64,000 nt of DNA from Qipengyuania flava (GTDB lineage: Bacteria; Pseudomonadota; Alphaproteobacteria; Sphingomonadales; Sphingomonadaceae): positions 337,018 to 401,017 of the forward strand of contig NZ_JAASQU010000003.1 of the NCBI RefSeq assembly GCF_011762005.1, read 5' to 3'. Both the position numbers and the translations under genes were made by a program. This document shows, piece by piece, positions 12,303-22,499 of the stretch. Under the pieces are notes generated by a model, which saw nothing but the letters and a program-made list of their open reading frames with translations, was not told where the DNA came from and searched no databases. Position 1 is the first letter of the stretch. The number at the start of each line of letters is the position of its first letter.

Positions 12303-12590
12303 ATGGCATTTCGTCCGCTGCACGACCGCGTACTGGTCCGTCGCATCGAAGCCGAGGAAAAGACCGCCGGCGGGATCATCATTCCCGACAGCGCCAAGGA
12401 AAAGCCGAGCGAAGGCGAGATCGTCGCCGTCGGTGAAGGCGCCCGCAACGAAGGCGGCGACCGCATCGCGCTCGACGTCAAGGCTGGCGACCGCATCCTG
12501 TTCGGCAAGTGGTCGGGCACCGAGGTCAAGCTCGATGGCGAAGACCTGCTGATCATGAAGGAAAGCGACATCATGGGGATCATCGGCTGA
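12303..12590 (+). CDS. groES: Co-chaperonin GroES
   Basis: GroES forms the heptameric lid of the GroEL folding chamber. The 95-residue sequence starts [14 protein letters not shown] and holds the mobile loop [17 protein letters not shown], and later [19 protein letters not shown] take the ATG at 12303 rather than an upstream in-frame codon, because the extra residues are not GroES-like and an AGAGAGG site precedes 12303. It sits behind a CIRCE operator and an RpoH-like promoter and is followed by groEL 53 bases on. Confidence 0.98.
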   Translation: MAFRPLHDRVLVRRIEAEEKTAGGIIIPDSAKEKPSEGEIVAVGEGARNEGGDRIALDVKAGDRILFGKWSGTEVKLDGEDLLIMKESDIMGIIG

Positions 12591-12625
12591 TCGCCGGATC
12601 CTGACGCTATCCACCAGACACGTAA

Positions 12626-14293
<1,668 letters not shown>

Positions 14294-14318
14294 GCTCACC
14301 ACCCTACCCAAGGAATGG

Positions 14319-14350
14319 GGCCCGGCAGGAGCGATCCTGCCGGGCCTTTT
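14319..14350 (+). terminator. Rho-independent terminator of groESL
   Basis: GGCCCGGCAGGA (14319-14330), a GCGA loop and TCCTGCCGGGCC (14335-14346) give a perfect 12-bp stem followed by TTTTCTTT. Confidence 0.93.
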
Positions 14351-14385
14351 CTTTGTTCGGTGCGAAAGCCTTGCCGGCCGGCGGA

Positions 14386-15399
14386 TCAGCGCGGGGCGAA
14401 CCGGCGGGCAGTATCGGCGTCGCGCGAGGCGGGATCGACGCAGACACGGGCGATCAGCGGGAGATGATCGGAGCCGATGTCGGGCCCGATCTCGAGCCGG
14501 TCGACCTTGACCCCGTCCTTCACGAATATCTGATCGAGCGGCCAGCCGATCCAGGCATAGTCCGCCGGGAATGTGGCGAAGCTGCCGCGTCCGGCACGCG
14601 GATCACGATAGCCGCCCTCGCGAATGAAGCGCGAGGTGGTCTTCGACCATGGAACATCGTTGAAATCGCCGATCGCCAGCACGTTCGACAGGCCGTCGGG
14701 TGTGAGAGCTCCCGCCCGGGCAATGTTCTCGTCGCGGGTCGCTGTGCTTTCGCCGGGCAGTGGCGGACGCGGGTGCAGGCCGATCACTTCGAAACGCGCC
14801 CCGTCACCCATGCGCAGCGTGGCATAGAGCGTCGGCGTCTGCGCCTCGTCATCGATCGGCATGGCCGCGCGATCGACCTCGAGCCGGGTGGCGAAGACCA
14901 TGCCATAGGTGTTGTCGAGCGGACGCTCCAGCCGATAGCCATAGCCCGCCAGTTGCGGCTCCAGCGCCTCCACCCAGCGCCGATCGGTTTCCATCAGCAG
15001 CAGGATATCGGGGTCGACCCGCTCGATCAGCGCAGCGGTGTCGGCATGGCGCGCGTTGTCCTGCAGGACGTTGAAGGACAGCACGCTGGCGCAGCTCATC
15101 CCGTCCACCTCGTCGGGCAACGGAACTTGTGGCGCGGCAAGCACGGTATAGGGCCATAGCCGGAAGAGATTGATCCCGATGGCGAGAGTGGCGAGCCCGA
15201 GGACCAGCCAGCGGCGATCGCGCGCCAGCACGATACCCACGATGGCGAGGCCTGCGGCGAGATAGATCGAGGGCTCGCGCAGCATGTCGAGCATGCGCAC
15301 CGAACCGCGGTTGGTATCGAGCAGCGAGACGAGCGCCGCCACCACCAGCAGAGCCAGGAGCGCGACCGCAATGACGCTGGTTACGTTCCGTACGCGCAT
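14386..15399 (-). CDS. Membrane-anchored endonuclease/exonuclease/phosphatase-fold protein
   Basis: This 337-residue protein has two or three N-terminal membrane helices (about residues 8-28, 45-60 and 65-85), followed by an EEP-superfamily domain. Landmarks of that fold are SFNVLQDN (start of the domain), DILLLMETD (catalytic Glu), VIGLHPRPP, AIGDFNDVPWS and GSDHLPLIA near the C-terminus (catalytic Asp-His). The superfamily cleaves phosphodiester bonds in nucleic acids or phospholipids and sugars; the substrate here cannot be told. The topology would place the domain outside or in the periplasm. It is convergent with groEL. Confidence 0.9.
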   Translation of the reverse strand: MRVRNVTSVIAVALLALLVVAALVSLLDTNRGSVRMLDMLREPSIYLAAGLAIVGIVLARDRRWLVLGLATLAIGINLFRLWPYTVLAAPQVPLPDEVDGMSCASVLSFNVLQDNARHADTAALIERVDPDILLLMETDRRWVEALEPQLAGYGYRLERPLDNTYGMVFATRLEVDRAAMPIDDEAQTPTLYATLRMGDGARFEVIGLHPRPPLPGESTATRDENIARAGALTPDGLSNVLAIGDFNDVPWSKTTSRFIREGGYRDPRAGRGSFATFPADYAWIGWPLDQIFVKDGVKVDRLEIGPDIGSDHLPLIARVCVDPASRDADTARRFAPR

Positions 15400-15442
15400 C
15401 GCTCACCCCCCTGCCGGTTCGGGCCGCAGCCTCGTTTGGCGA

Positions 15443-17680
15443 TCAGCCACCCTTGCGGCTGTCTTCCGCCGCGCGGGCGAGATCGTCGGGCCAGGTCACC
15501 TGCGTCTGCGTCTGCGGGTTGAACAGCCCGTCGGGATATTGCGCACCCTCGGCGGCGGCGATTTCCTCGGGCGTGAGGAATTCGCTCGGCTCCAGCGCGA
15601 AGACGTCGAGCCCGCGGGTGATTTCGGTCGCGTAAATGCGGCCATTGTACCAGTAGGCGCTCCAGTAACCACCGGTGACCAACTGCTCCTCGTCCACCGG
15701 CCCGCGGTCGAAATAGGCGATTTCGACAGGGTTCTTCGCATCGGTGAAATCGATCACCGAAATGCCCCCCTGGTACCACGCCTGGACGAAGATATCGCGT
15801 CCCGGCACCGGTATGATCGACCCGTTGTGCGCGACGCAGTTCTCCTTGTCGGTCTGCGGCGCGGGGATCTTGTAGAGGCTGCTGAATTCGAGCTTGCCGT
15901 CCTTGAGTTCGTAGATCGCGTTGGCGCCCCAGTCCATCGGGTCACCCGCCTGGCAACGCGGGCGTCCGCCCCCACCCCATTCATCGGTGAACAGCACCTT
16001 CGTGCCATCGTTGTTGAAGGTGGCCGAATGCCAATAGGCGAAACCGGTCTCGGTCACGTCGTCGATCCGCGTGGGCTGCAGCGGATCGGAAATGTCGAGC
16101 ACGATGCCGTTGCCCGAACATGCCCCGGCCGCGATCCCCTTGGCCGGGAAGACGGTGATGTCGTGGCAGTGATCGGTGATGTTCGTGTCCTGCGTACCTT
16201 CGCCGTGGTCGCCGCCGAGCCACAGGCCGGCAATCCGTTCATCCTCGGCAAAGACGCGCGCGGACGAGGTGATCTGCGATGCGGCGGGGTTCGCCAGCGG
16301 CACTTCGATCACGTCGATGCTGAACAGCGCGGTGTTGTCGCCGCCGGTTTCGAAACAGCCTGCCAGTTCCTCGTTGGGACGCACGTAGGAGGTGCCTGAA
16401 TTGTAGACCACGATGCGCGTGTCGTCCGCGCTCACCACCGAATGCGTGTGGCTGCCGCGGCAGGTCTGCACCTGGCCGACCTGCACCGGACGGGCGATAT
16501 CGGAAATGTCGAAGATGCGCAGGCCACGGAACCGCTCCTCGCTGACGCGCTCGGCTACCCCGCCCAGCCCGCAATCGACGCGCGCGCGGCTGTCCTGCAC
16601 GCTCATGAACAGCAGGTCGCCGACGATCGACACGTCGCCCTGCCCGCCGGGACAGACGACCGAGCTGACGAGGTTCGGCATGCCGTCCTCGCCGAGGCGA
16701 TAGGCATTGAAGCCGTGATAGCTGCCGGCGACCAGCAGGTCGCCCGAGAAGGCCATGTCGGTATTGGCGAAGCTCAGCAGCGAGGAACGCTGGCCGAAAC
16801 GGTCTTCCTCCTCGCCGTCTTCGCCTTCCTCGCCGCGCCCGGTCGCGCTGTCGTCCTCATCGGCGGCGGTGTCCTCATCCTCGATCGCGGGCTGGAGCTG
16901 CGCGGGGTTCTGCGGATCGAAGAAGCCCGTCGGCTTGGGCAGAGCGGCGACCTTGCGCAGATTGCTGATTGCCTCGCCCGCATCGCGGAAACCGGCGGCC
17001 AGGCCGACGCGCGGATCGCTCGACAATTGCGACAACAGCACGTTCATCCGCTCGATTTCGGTTTCCTGGTCGGCAACGATGTCGTTGGTGAACTCGAACA
17101 TGACCGGATCGTAGGCGCTGCCCGGCTGGCGATGCAGTTCCTCGACCATCTCGATCGCGCCCTGGTGGTGGCGGATCATCAGCGTCAGGAACTGGCGGTC
17201 GAACTCGGTCCCCTGCGCTTCGGCCAGCGCTTCCATCTGCGCCGGCGACGCCATCCCCATCATCGCGTGATGCGCGCTATGATCCATCGCAGCATGGTTC
17301 ATCCCCGCGTGATGCGACTTCGGCTGGCCGCCCGTAGCCTCGCCCCGCGCTTCGAGCCAGCCGCGCATGAAAGCGACCTCGTCGGCCTGCGAGCCGTCGA
17401 TCCGGTCGGCGATGGAGCGCACCGCGTCATTGCTGGTCCGCTCGTTCACGAGTGCCGCCATTTCCACCGCCTGCAGGTGATGGACGATCATATCCTGCAT
17501 GAACTTCACATCGGCCGGAGAATAGCGCGTGTCGGACAGGCGGATGGCCTCGTCCTCGTCGATCACGCGCGATTGCGCGCCCGGCGCGCCCGGCAGCACG
17601 ATCGGTGCCTGCTGCGCGATCGCGGCACTGGCGGTGGACAGAAGCAGGCCGGTGGCCAGCACCCGAAAACTCTTGGTCAT
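15443..17680 (-). CDS. Secreted DUF305 plus LVIVD-type beta-propeller protein
   Basis: This 745-residue exported protein has a signal peptide (residues 1-22, ending SAAIAQ). The first part is a four-helix DUF305 domain with its recurring histidines, seen as MIVHHLQAVEMAAL and LMIRHHQGAIEMVEELH (about residues 65-230). A short acidic low-complexity linker follows (about 265-295). The remainder is a repeated beta-rich region typical of LVIVD propellers: GLRIFDISDIARPVQVGQV, GIVLDISDPLQPTRI and ISVIDFTDAKNPVEIAYF. DUF305 proteins are linked to metal handling, but the function of this combination is not established. I start at 17680 because that ATG begins the signal peptide. Confidence 0.9.
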   Translation of the reverse strand: MTKSFRVLATGLLLSTASAAIAQQAPIVLPGAPGAQSRVIDEDEAIRLSDTRYSPADVKFMQDMIVHHLQAVEMAALVNERTSNDAVRSIADRIDGSQADEVAFMRGWLEARGEATGGQPKSHHAGMNHAAMDHSAHHAMMGMASPAQMEALAEAQGTEFDRQFLTLMIRHHQGAIEMVEELHRQPGSAYDPVMFEFTNDIVADQETEIERMNVLLSQLSSDPRVGLAAGFRDAGEAISNLRKVAALPKPTGFFDPQNPAQLQPAIEDEDTAADEDDSATGRGEEGEDGEEEDRFGQRSSLLSFANTDMAFSGDLLVAGSYHGFNAYRLGEDGMPNLVSSVVCPGGQGDVSIVGDLLFMSVQDSRARVDCGLGGVAERVSEERFRGLRIFDISDIARPVQVGQVQTCRGSHTHSVVSADDTRIVVYNSGTSYVRPNEELAGCFETGGDNTALFSIDVIEVPLANPAASQITSSARVFAEDERIAGLWLGGDHGEGTQDTNITDHCHDITVFPAKGIAAGACSGNGIVLDISDPLQPTRIDDVTETGFAYWHSATFNNDGTKVLFTDEWGGGGRPRCQAGDPMDWGANAIYELKDGKLEFSSLYKIPAPQTDKENCVAHNGSIIPVPGRDIFVQAWYQGGISVIDFTDAKNPVEIAYFDRGPVDEEQLVTGGYWSAYWYNGRIYATEITRGLDVFALEPSEFLTPEEIAAAEGAQYPDGLFNPQTQTQVTWPDDLARAAEDSRKGG

Positions 17681-17772
17681 ATTGGCAGTCCCCAAATTTT
17701 CCTCGCGCACACAAGGCCGTGCGCGGGACCAGGGGTCAAGCGCCAATTCCACCAACGACCACGGGCGGTCCG

Positions 17773-19065
17773 TCAGCTACGCGCGAATTTGCCCCGTCGC
17801 GGCCCGAGATAGCCGAACAGATAGGCCCCGACCTTGCGCATCTGGATTTCCTCCGCGCCCTCGGTGATGCGGTAGCGGCGGTGGTGGCGATAGATGTGCT
17901 CGAACGGCTTGTGCCGCGAATAGCCGATCCCGCCATGCACCTGCATCGCCCGGTCGGCGGCCTCGCACACCAGCCGGTTCGCCCAGTAATTGCACATCGA
18001 CACCTTGTCGGAGATCGTCTTCTCGATCTCTTCATGCGGCATGTTGTCCATGTCCCAGGCGGTCTTGTAAATCAGCAGCCGCAGCATTTCGCATTGCGTC
18101 GCCAGCTCGACCAGCGGGAACTGGATCGCCTGGTTGCGCGCCAGTTCCTCGCCGAAGGGCTTGCGGGTGCGCGCATATTCGACGCTCTGCTCGACGCAAT
18201 ATTGCGCTGCGCCGAGCGATGAGGCCGCCTGGCGGATGCGGTTCTGGTGGACGAAGCTTTGCGCCAGCGCGAGCCCGCGTCCTTCGACACCCAGAATTGC
18301 CTCGTCGGGCACCCAGACATTGTTCACCGACAGCCGCGGGTGATCGGTGGGCATGTTGAAGGTCCACATCCATTCCTCGATCTCGAGCCCGGGGGTGGGA
18401 TTGGGGACGAGGAAACAGGTGATCCCGCTGGCATCGCCATTCTCCCCGCCAGTGCGCGCGAACATCGCGCAATGCGTGGCGACATGCATGCCGGTGATCC
18501 ACATCTTCTCGCCGTTGATGCGCCAGCCATCGACCCCGTCGCGCGTTTCGCGGACCGCCGTGGTTTCCATCCATGTGGCGTCGGAACCGTGATCGGGCTC
18601 GGTCAGCCCGAAGGCCACGCGGCGCGTGCCCTCGAAGCCGCCCGCGATAAATTCCTGCTTCTGCTCTTCGGTGCCGAAGGTCTCGAACATCGCGACGAAG
18701 GGGAAATTGCCGACGATCGAATGTTCGTTCTGCAGATCATTGTGCAGGCCGAGGCCGCGCTGTGCAAAGCGGTCGCGGATCACGGCCATCCACAGGTTCG
18801 AGCCATCCCTGCCGTTATATTTCTTCGGCGCCGAGAAACGCCAGTGTCCCGCTGCGTCTGCCGCCTTGCGGCATTCGCGCAGCAGGTCTTCCCATTCGTG
18901 GCTGGGCAGGCCGCCGCGCTCCCAATCGGTACGCGCGTCTTCGCGCCGATGGTCGAAGAAGCGGATATTGTCGTCCTTCGCCACCATCGGCTCGATCGTG
19001 TTCTCGATGAAGGCTTCGAGCTCGGCGTAATAATCCTCGAGATCCTGCGGTATCGCGAAATCCAT
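17773..19065 (-). CDS. Acyl-CoA dehydrogenase family protein
   Basis: This is a 430-residue FAD enzyme of the acyl-CoA dehydrogenase superfamily, which introduces an alpha-beta double bond into acyl-CoA. The middle domain holds RRVAFGLTEPDHGSDATW and INGEKMWITG, which contact FAD; the C-terminal helical part includes FGEELARNQAIQFPLVELA and QVHGGIGYSRHKPFEHIYR. It is close in length to the ACAD11/FadE-like group found next to phosphotransferase-like genes. Its start overlaps the stop of the upstream kinase-like gene by one base (TGATG), indicating one operon and probably one pathway. Confidence 0.94.
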   Translation of the reverse strand: MDFAIPQDLEDYYAELEAFIENTIEPMVAKDDNIRFFDHRREDARTDWERGGLPSHEWEDLLRECRKAADAAGHWRFSAPKKYNGRDGSNLWMAVIRDRFAQRGLGLHNDLQNEHSIVGNFPFVAMFETFGTEEQKQEFIAGGFEGTRRVAFGLTEPDHGSDATWMETTAVRETRDGVDGWRINGEKMWITGMHVATHCAMFARTGGENGDASGITCFLVPNPTPGLEIEEWMWTFNMPTDHPRLSVNNVWVPDEAILGVEGRGLALAQSFVHQNRIRQAASSLGAAQYCVEQSVEYARTRKPFGEELARNQAIQFPLVELATQCEMLRLLIYKTAWDMDNMPHEEIEKTISDKVSMCNYWANRLVCEAADRAMQVHGGIGYSRHKPFEHIYRHHRRYRITEGAEEIQMRKVGAYLFGYLGPRRGKFARS

Positions 19066-20414
19066 CAATCCTCTCCCGTCCATTTGTCCCGCGCGCGCAA
19101 CAGCATCGGGTATTTCGGCACGTCGGCGGCCAGCTTGTCGAGCGCGGCACGGCGCAGTGTCGCCAGCAGTCCCGGCGTCTCCAGCGTGACGCGACCCTCG
19201 AGCAGGTCCTGCGCGAGCAGGGCATCCTCCGCATCGCAGCCAGCCGCGTCGTTGCGCGCCAGCATGCCCAGCGCGTTGCGCGCGACCGCCAACTGGAAGC
19301 GGTCGTGCCCCTCCATGCGGTCCTTCACCGTAGCCAGCCATTCGCCGATCGCAGTGGCAATCTCGCCCGCGCTGGCTTCTCCGAGCGGTTCGGGCGCGGG
19401 CTCCACCGGGGGCATCGCGCGGGCCTGCTCACCCTCGGGCGCATCCTCTTCGAGCAACAGCAGCAGGTCGAGTTCCTGTTCGCTGGTCCGCCGCGAGATA
19501 ACCACGCGTTCGAGCATGCGATCGTCGCCGCTGCGCCAGAAGGCGGCCATCCGCAGGCAGCCCAGAGCCCACCAGACGGTGCGATAGACCAGCCAGAAGC
19601 GGAACCGCGTCGCGTCGACGCTTGCGCCGCTTTCGGCTTCATAGGCAGCGACGTAATCCTCGAGCGAACCGAGGCCCAGTGCGGGGCGGTCCACGCGGGC
19701 GAAGCGCCACACCGCCATGCAGCCGAATGCCAGATCCTCGTGCCGGTCGCCGAAATGCGCCAGCTCCCAGTCGAGCACGCCGGTGAGGCGCGAATCCTGA
19801 GCCAGCAAATTCCCGAGCCGATAGTCGCCATGGTTCAGCACCGGGGCGACGGGTTCGGGGAGATTGTCGCGCAACCAGCGCAGGCCGAGCGCGATGATCG
19901 GCCGGTCCGCACCCGCATCCTCGAACTGCTGCGCCAGCCCGTCGACCGCTTCGCCATAGTCCATCTCGGGGACATCGCCCGGCAGGTCGGCGCGCGACAG
20001 CGAATGGATGTTTGCCAGATCGCGCGCGACTTCGCGAAGCAATTCGTCTGGCCGGTCCATTTCGAGAATGGCGCGCGGATCGGGGGTGCCGGGCAGCGCG
20101 CGCATGACGAAACCGCTGCCGATGCCATCGTCCGGTTCCAGTTCGACCAGTATCTCGGGAGCGGTCACCCCGGCAGCATGCGCGGCGCGGATGATCGCCG
20201 CCTCGCTGTCGTGGCCGAAGGGGCGCCCTTCCATGAAAGAGAGGCTCGGCGCGCGCCGGAGAACCAAGTCCTCGTCCCCGCTGGTCAACCGCCAGCTCTC
20301 CATCGTGGCTCCGCCGGTCAATCGGTGCACGCCTTCGGGTGCCGGCCTGCCGACCCTTGCGAGCGCGCTCGCCAACCCCTGTTCGAGCGCCTGCGCGCTT
20401 TCAGTCTCTCCCAT
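19065..20414 (-). CDS. Phosphotransferase (APH/ACAD10-like) with C-terminal DUF6285-like domain
   Basis: The first 330 or so residues form an aminoglycoside-phosphotransferase-like kinase fold: an N-lobe with LTGGATMESWRL, then the catalytic VLNHGDYRLGNLL and the metal-binding VLDWELAHFGDRHEDLAFG. This architecture is that of ACAD10/11-type hydroxyacyl kinases. The last 110 or so residues (from about GEIATAIGEWL to DKWTGED) look like DUF6285, usually a separate small protein. I start at the ATG 20414, since the longer form needs a TTG and gains nothing. With the following acyl-CoA dehydrogenase it probably degrades unusual (for example 4-hydroxy) acyl-CoAs; that is inferred. Confidence 0.9.
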   Translation of the reverse strand: MGETESAQALEQGLASALARVGRPAPEGVHRLTGGATMESWRLTSGDEDLVLRRAPSLSFMEGRPFGHDSEAAIIRAAHAAGVTAPEILVELEPDDGIGSGFVMRALPGTPDPRAILEMDRPDELLREVARDLANIHSLSRADLPGDVPEMDYGEAVDGLAQQFEDAGADRPIIALGLRWLRDNLPEPVAPVLNHGDYRLGNLLAQDSRLTGVLDWELAHFGDRHEDLAFGCMAVWRFARVDRPALGLGSLEDYVAAYEAESGASVDATRFRFWLVYRTVWWALGCLRMAAFWRSGDDRMLERVVISRRTSEQELDLLLLLEEDAPEGEQARAMPPVEPAPEPLGEASAGEIATAIGEWLATVKDRMEGHDRFQLAVARNALGMLARNDAAGCDAEDALLAQDLLEGRVTLETPGLLATLRRAALDKLAADVPKYPMLLRARDKWTGED

Positions 20415-20517
20415 GCAACCTATTTGTGCAGACAAACATGCGATCGCTCAAGCCCGGACCTCATTCGGGTCTGACACGTTGGAATCGCCAACGGATAAGA
20501 AACGAGGAGACCCATCC

Positions 20518-20928
20518 ATGCGCCTTCCCCACAACGCCCATGTCGCGATCGTCGATGGCGAGAACTTCATCGTCATGCGCAACACCGGGCAACCCTTCGA
20601 ACCCAAGCTCGAAAATGCGACCAAACCCGACCTCGACGCCACCAATTACAGTGCCGGCGTAAAGCACCAGGATTCGGTCAGCCAGGCATTGGGCCGGACC
20701 GATCTCGACGAGCTTGCACACGGCGCCGCGGCGGCCGAATGGCTCAACGCCAAGGCGGTGGCGGGCGATATCTCCGACCTGCTCGTTATCGCCGATCCCA
20801 AGACCTTGGGCGAAATGCGCCGCCACTATCATGGCGAGCTGGAGAAACGGCTGGTGGGAGAGATCGACAAGACCGTGACCGGCGAACCGACCGACAAGAT
20901 CGAGCAGGTAATCGCAAAGGCCGAATAG
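20518..20928 (+). CDS. Host attachment family protein
   Basis: This 136-residue cytosolic protein matches the 'required for attachment to host cells' family (PF10116). Landmarks are WVALVDG-like HVAIVDGENFIVMRN near the N-terminus, LDELAHGAAAAEWLNA and LLVIADPKTLGEMRRHYHG, and a final KTVTGEPTDKIEQVIAKA. The family name comes from plant-associated bacteria, but a direct role in attachment is not proven, and it resembles RNase/eRF1-type folds. A GAGGAGA site precedes the ATG. It is divergent from the kinase-acyl-CoA dehydrogenase operon. Confidence 0.9.
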   Translation: MRLPHNAHVAIVDGENFIVMRNTGQPFEPKLENATKPDLDATNYSAGVKHQDSVSQALGRTDLDELAHGAAAAEWLNAKAVAGDISDLLVIADPKTLGEMRRHYHGELEKRLVGEIDKTVTGEPTDKIEQVIAKAE

Positions 20929-21061
20929 GCCGAGATGCTTTAGTTCCGCCACATTTGGCGAATCTGTCGCGCTCGAAACACTTTTCGTCGCGCCATGCTT
21001 GTGCCGACCCTGGGGATAGCCGTTAAGCTTCGTCTAACCACATCACGTGTACAGGGTCGGC

Positions 21062-22078
21062 ATGGGCAAACGATTTTTTGGCAGACTGCTGGCGATCGGG
21101 ACAATGGCTTTGGCCACGCCCGCGCTGGCACAGAACCTGGGTTTCGAGTCGCAGTTCGATACGGTGCTCGGCACCGAGGTGCGGACACCGCAGAGCTATG
21201 ACGCGGTCTATTCGACGCCGCTCGAACGACAGATCGCGCAACTTGCCGACGGGTCCAACGGCCGCATCGGCGTCTATGCGATCGATCTTGCGACGGGACG
21301 CGAAATCGGCGTTCTGGCCGACCAGCGCTTTCCCATGGCGAGCACCAGCAAGGTCGCGATTGCCGCAACTTTCCTTGCCGGGGTCGATGCCGGAAAGTGG
21401 AGCCTGACCAGCGAATTTCGACTACCGCGGCCGGGCGGCGCCTACATGCCCGCGCACCGTCACCTCAGCCTGATGATCAGCAAGAGCTGCAACGATTGTA
21501 CCGATGCGCTGCTGAATGCCGTAGGCGGCCCGCGCGCGGTCAACAAATGGATGCAGGAGGCCGGTATCGAGGGCTTCCAGCTATCACGCGATATCGCGAC
21601 GCTGATCCGCGAGGACGGCCGGATCGATCCTGCGTGGAGCGTCGATACCAAGGACAGTGCGACCCCGCGCGCGATGGGCCAGCTGCTCGCGGGTATCTAC
21701 CAGGGCAAATGGCTGAGCGATTATTCGCGCCGCGTGCTGCTCGACGCGATGGAAGAGACCACCACCGGCAAGAGGCGCATGCGCTCCGCGCTGCCGCTGA
21801 GTGCCAATCTGGCGCACAAGACCGGAACGCTCGCGCGCACCGCCAGCGACATCGGCATCTTCCACACGCCCGACGGGCGGGCGATTGCTGCGGCGATCTA
21901 TGTCACCGGCCAGAGCCCCTCGATGGCGATCGAGAATGGCAGCCGCGGGCAGAAGCTCGAGGCACGTGCAAATCGCGACGCGCGGATCTCGACGATCACC
22001 CAGGCGCTCTATTCGGGCTTCGGTCGACCGCTCGACGAAGGTCGCAACTGGGCCAATGCGGAATATGGCGGCGAATAA
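21062..22078 (+). CDS. Class A beta-lactamase-like serine hydrolase with altered motifs
   Basis: This 338-residue secreted protein has a signal peptide (residues 1-23, ALA-QNL). It has the class A beta-lactamase fold: FPMASTSK gives the nucleophile Ser94 and Lys97, and HKTGT gives Lys253-Thr-Gly. However, the SDN loop is replaced by Ser142-Cys-Asn. At the omega loop I read LSRDIATLI where an ExxLN motif is expected, so the general base Glu166 and Asn170 appear to be missing. Penicillin hydrolysis is therefore doubtful. The ATG at 21062 is preferred to a GTG five codons upstream. A terminator follows. Confidence 0.85.
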   Translation: MGKRFFGRLLAIGTMALATPALAQNLGFESQFDTVLGTEVRTPQSYDAVYSTPLERQIAQLADGSNGRIGVYAIDLATGREIGVLADQRFPMASTSKVAIAATFLAGVDAGKWSLTSEFRLPRPGGAYMPAHRHLSLMISKSCNDCTDALLNAVGGPRAVNKWMQEAGIEGFQLSRDIATLIREDGRIDPAWSVDTKDSATPRAMGQLLAGIYQGKWLSDYSRRVLLDAMEETTTGKRRMRSALPLSANLAHKTGTLARTASDIGIFHTPDGRAIAAAIYVTGQSPSMAIENGSRGQKLEARANRDARISTITQALYSGFGRPLDEGRNWANAEYGGE

Positions 22079-22102
22079 ACGCTTCCGCCTTCCGGCATAG
22101 AA

Positions 22103-22132
22103 AAAGGGCGGCGCCGCGAGGCACCGCCCTTT
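22103..22132. terminator. Bidirectional Rho-independent terminator
   Basis: AAAGGGCGGCGCC (22103-22115), a GCGA loop and GGCACCGCCCTTT (22120-22132) form a 13-bp stem flanked by A-rich and T-rich sides. It separates the convergent beta-lactamase-like gene and the small lipoprotein gene and can serve both. It is a near copy of the rplJL terminator. Confidence 0.87.
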
Positions 22133-22170
22133 CTTTTCGTGAACGCAAACCGTTCGCGAAGCGTGCGCGA

Positions 22171-22422
22171 TTACTCGGCAGCAGCTTCTTCGACGGTTTC
22201 GCCTTCGACGGCTGCTTCGACTTCAGCGGTAGCTTCGTCGGCTTCAGCAGCAACGTCAGCCATTGCTTCGTCGGCGGTCGCTTCAACAGCTTCCATGTTG
22301 GCTTCAGCGTCTGCAGCCATTTCTTCGCCGGTCGCTTCAGCAGCGTCCTGGGTAGCTTCCGAGCAAGCAGCGAGGGTCAGGGCAGCAGCCGAAGCAGCAG
22401 CGAAAAGAGCGATCTTGCGCAT
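22171..22422 (-). CDS. Small Ala/Glu-rich lipoprotein
   Basis: This 83-residue protein has a signal peptide with lipobox LAAC (Cys20), so it is a lipid-anchored envelope protein of about 64 mature residues. The mature part is almost only Ala, Glu, Asp, Thr, Val and Met, in a helical, heptad-like rhythm (EATADEAMADVAAEADEATA). It is strongly acidic, without aromatic residues or internal Cys. A long single helix or coiled coil is likely. Its role is unknown; by analogy a spacer or abundant envelope lipoprotein is possible. It is divergent from polA. Confidence 0.8.
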   Translation of the reverse strand: MRKIALFAAASAAALTLAACSEATQDAAEATGEEMAADAEANMEAVEATADEAMADVAAEADEATAEVEAAVEGETVEEAAAE

Positions 22423-22487
22423 AGTTCTAAATCCTTGAACAGCGAGTTTAGGATGCTTCCCGGGACAATCGCCCGTTCAGCTCGAGC

Positions 22488-22499
22488 CCCCAATTGGGG
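22488..22499. promoter_or_regulatory. 12-base palindrome CCCCAATTGGGG (copy 1)
   Basis: A perfect palindrome lies between the divergent lipoprotein gene and polA, 66 bases before the former. Related pieces occur close by (GGAATTGGGGCG near 22525, CGCCCAATTCGG near 22587). The same 12 bases recur at 30311-30322, again in a promoter region. The binding protein is unknown. Confidence 0.4.

Noticed and set aside
20415..20435. Longer start for the phosphotransferase gene
   Set aside because: The seven extra codons begin with TTG; the ATG at 20414 has an AGG-containing site in front.
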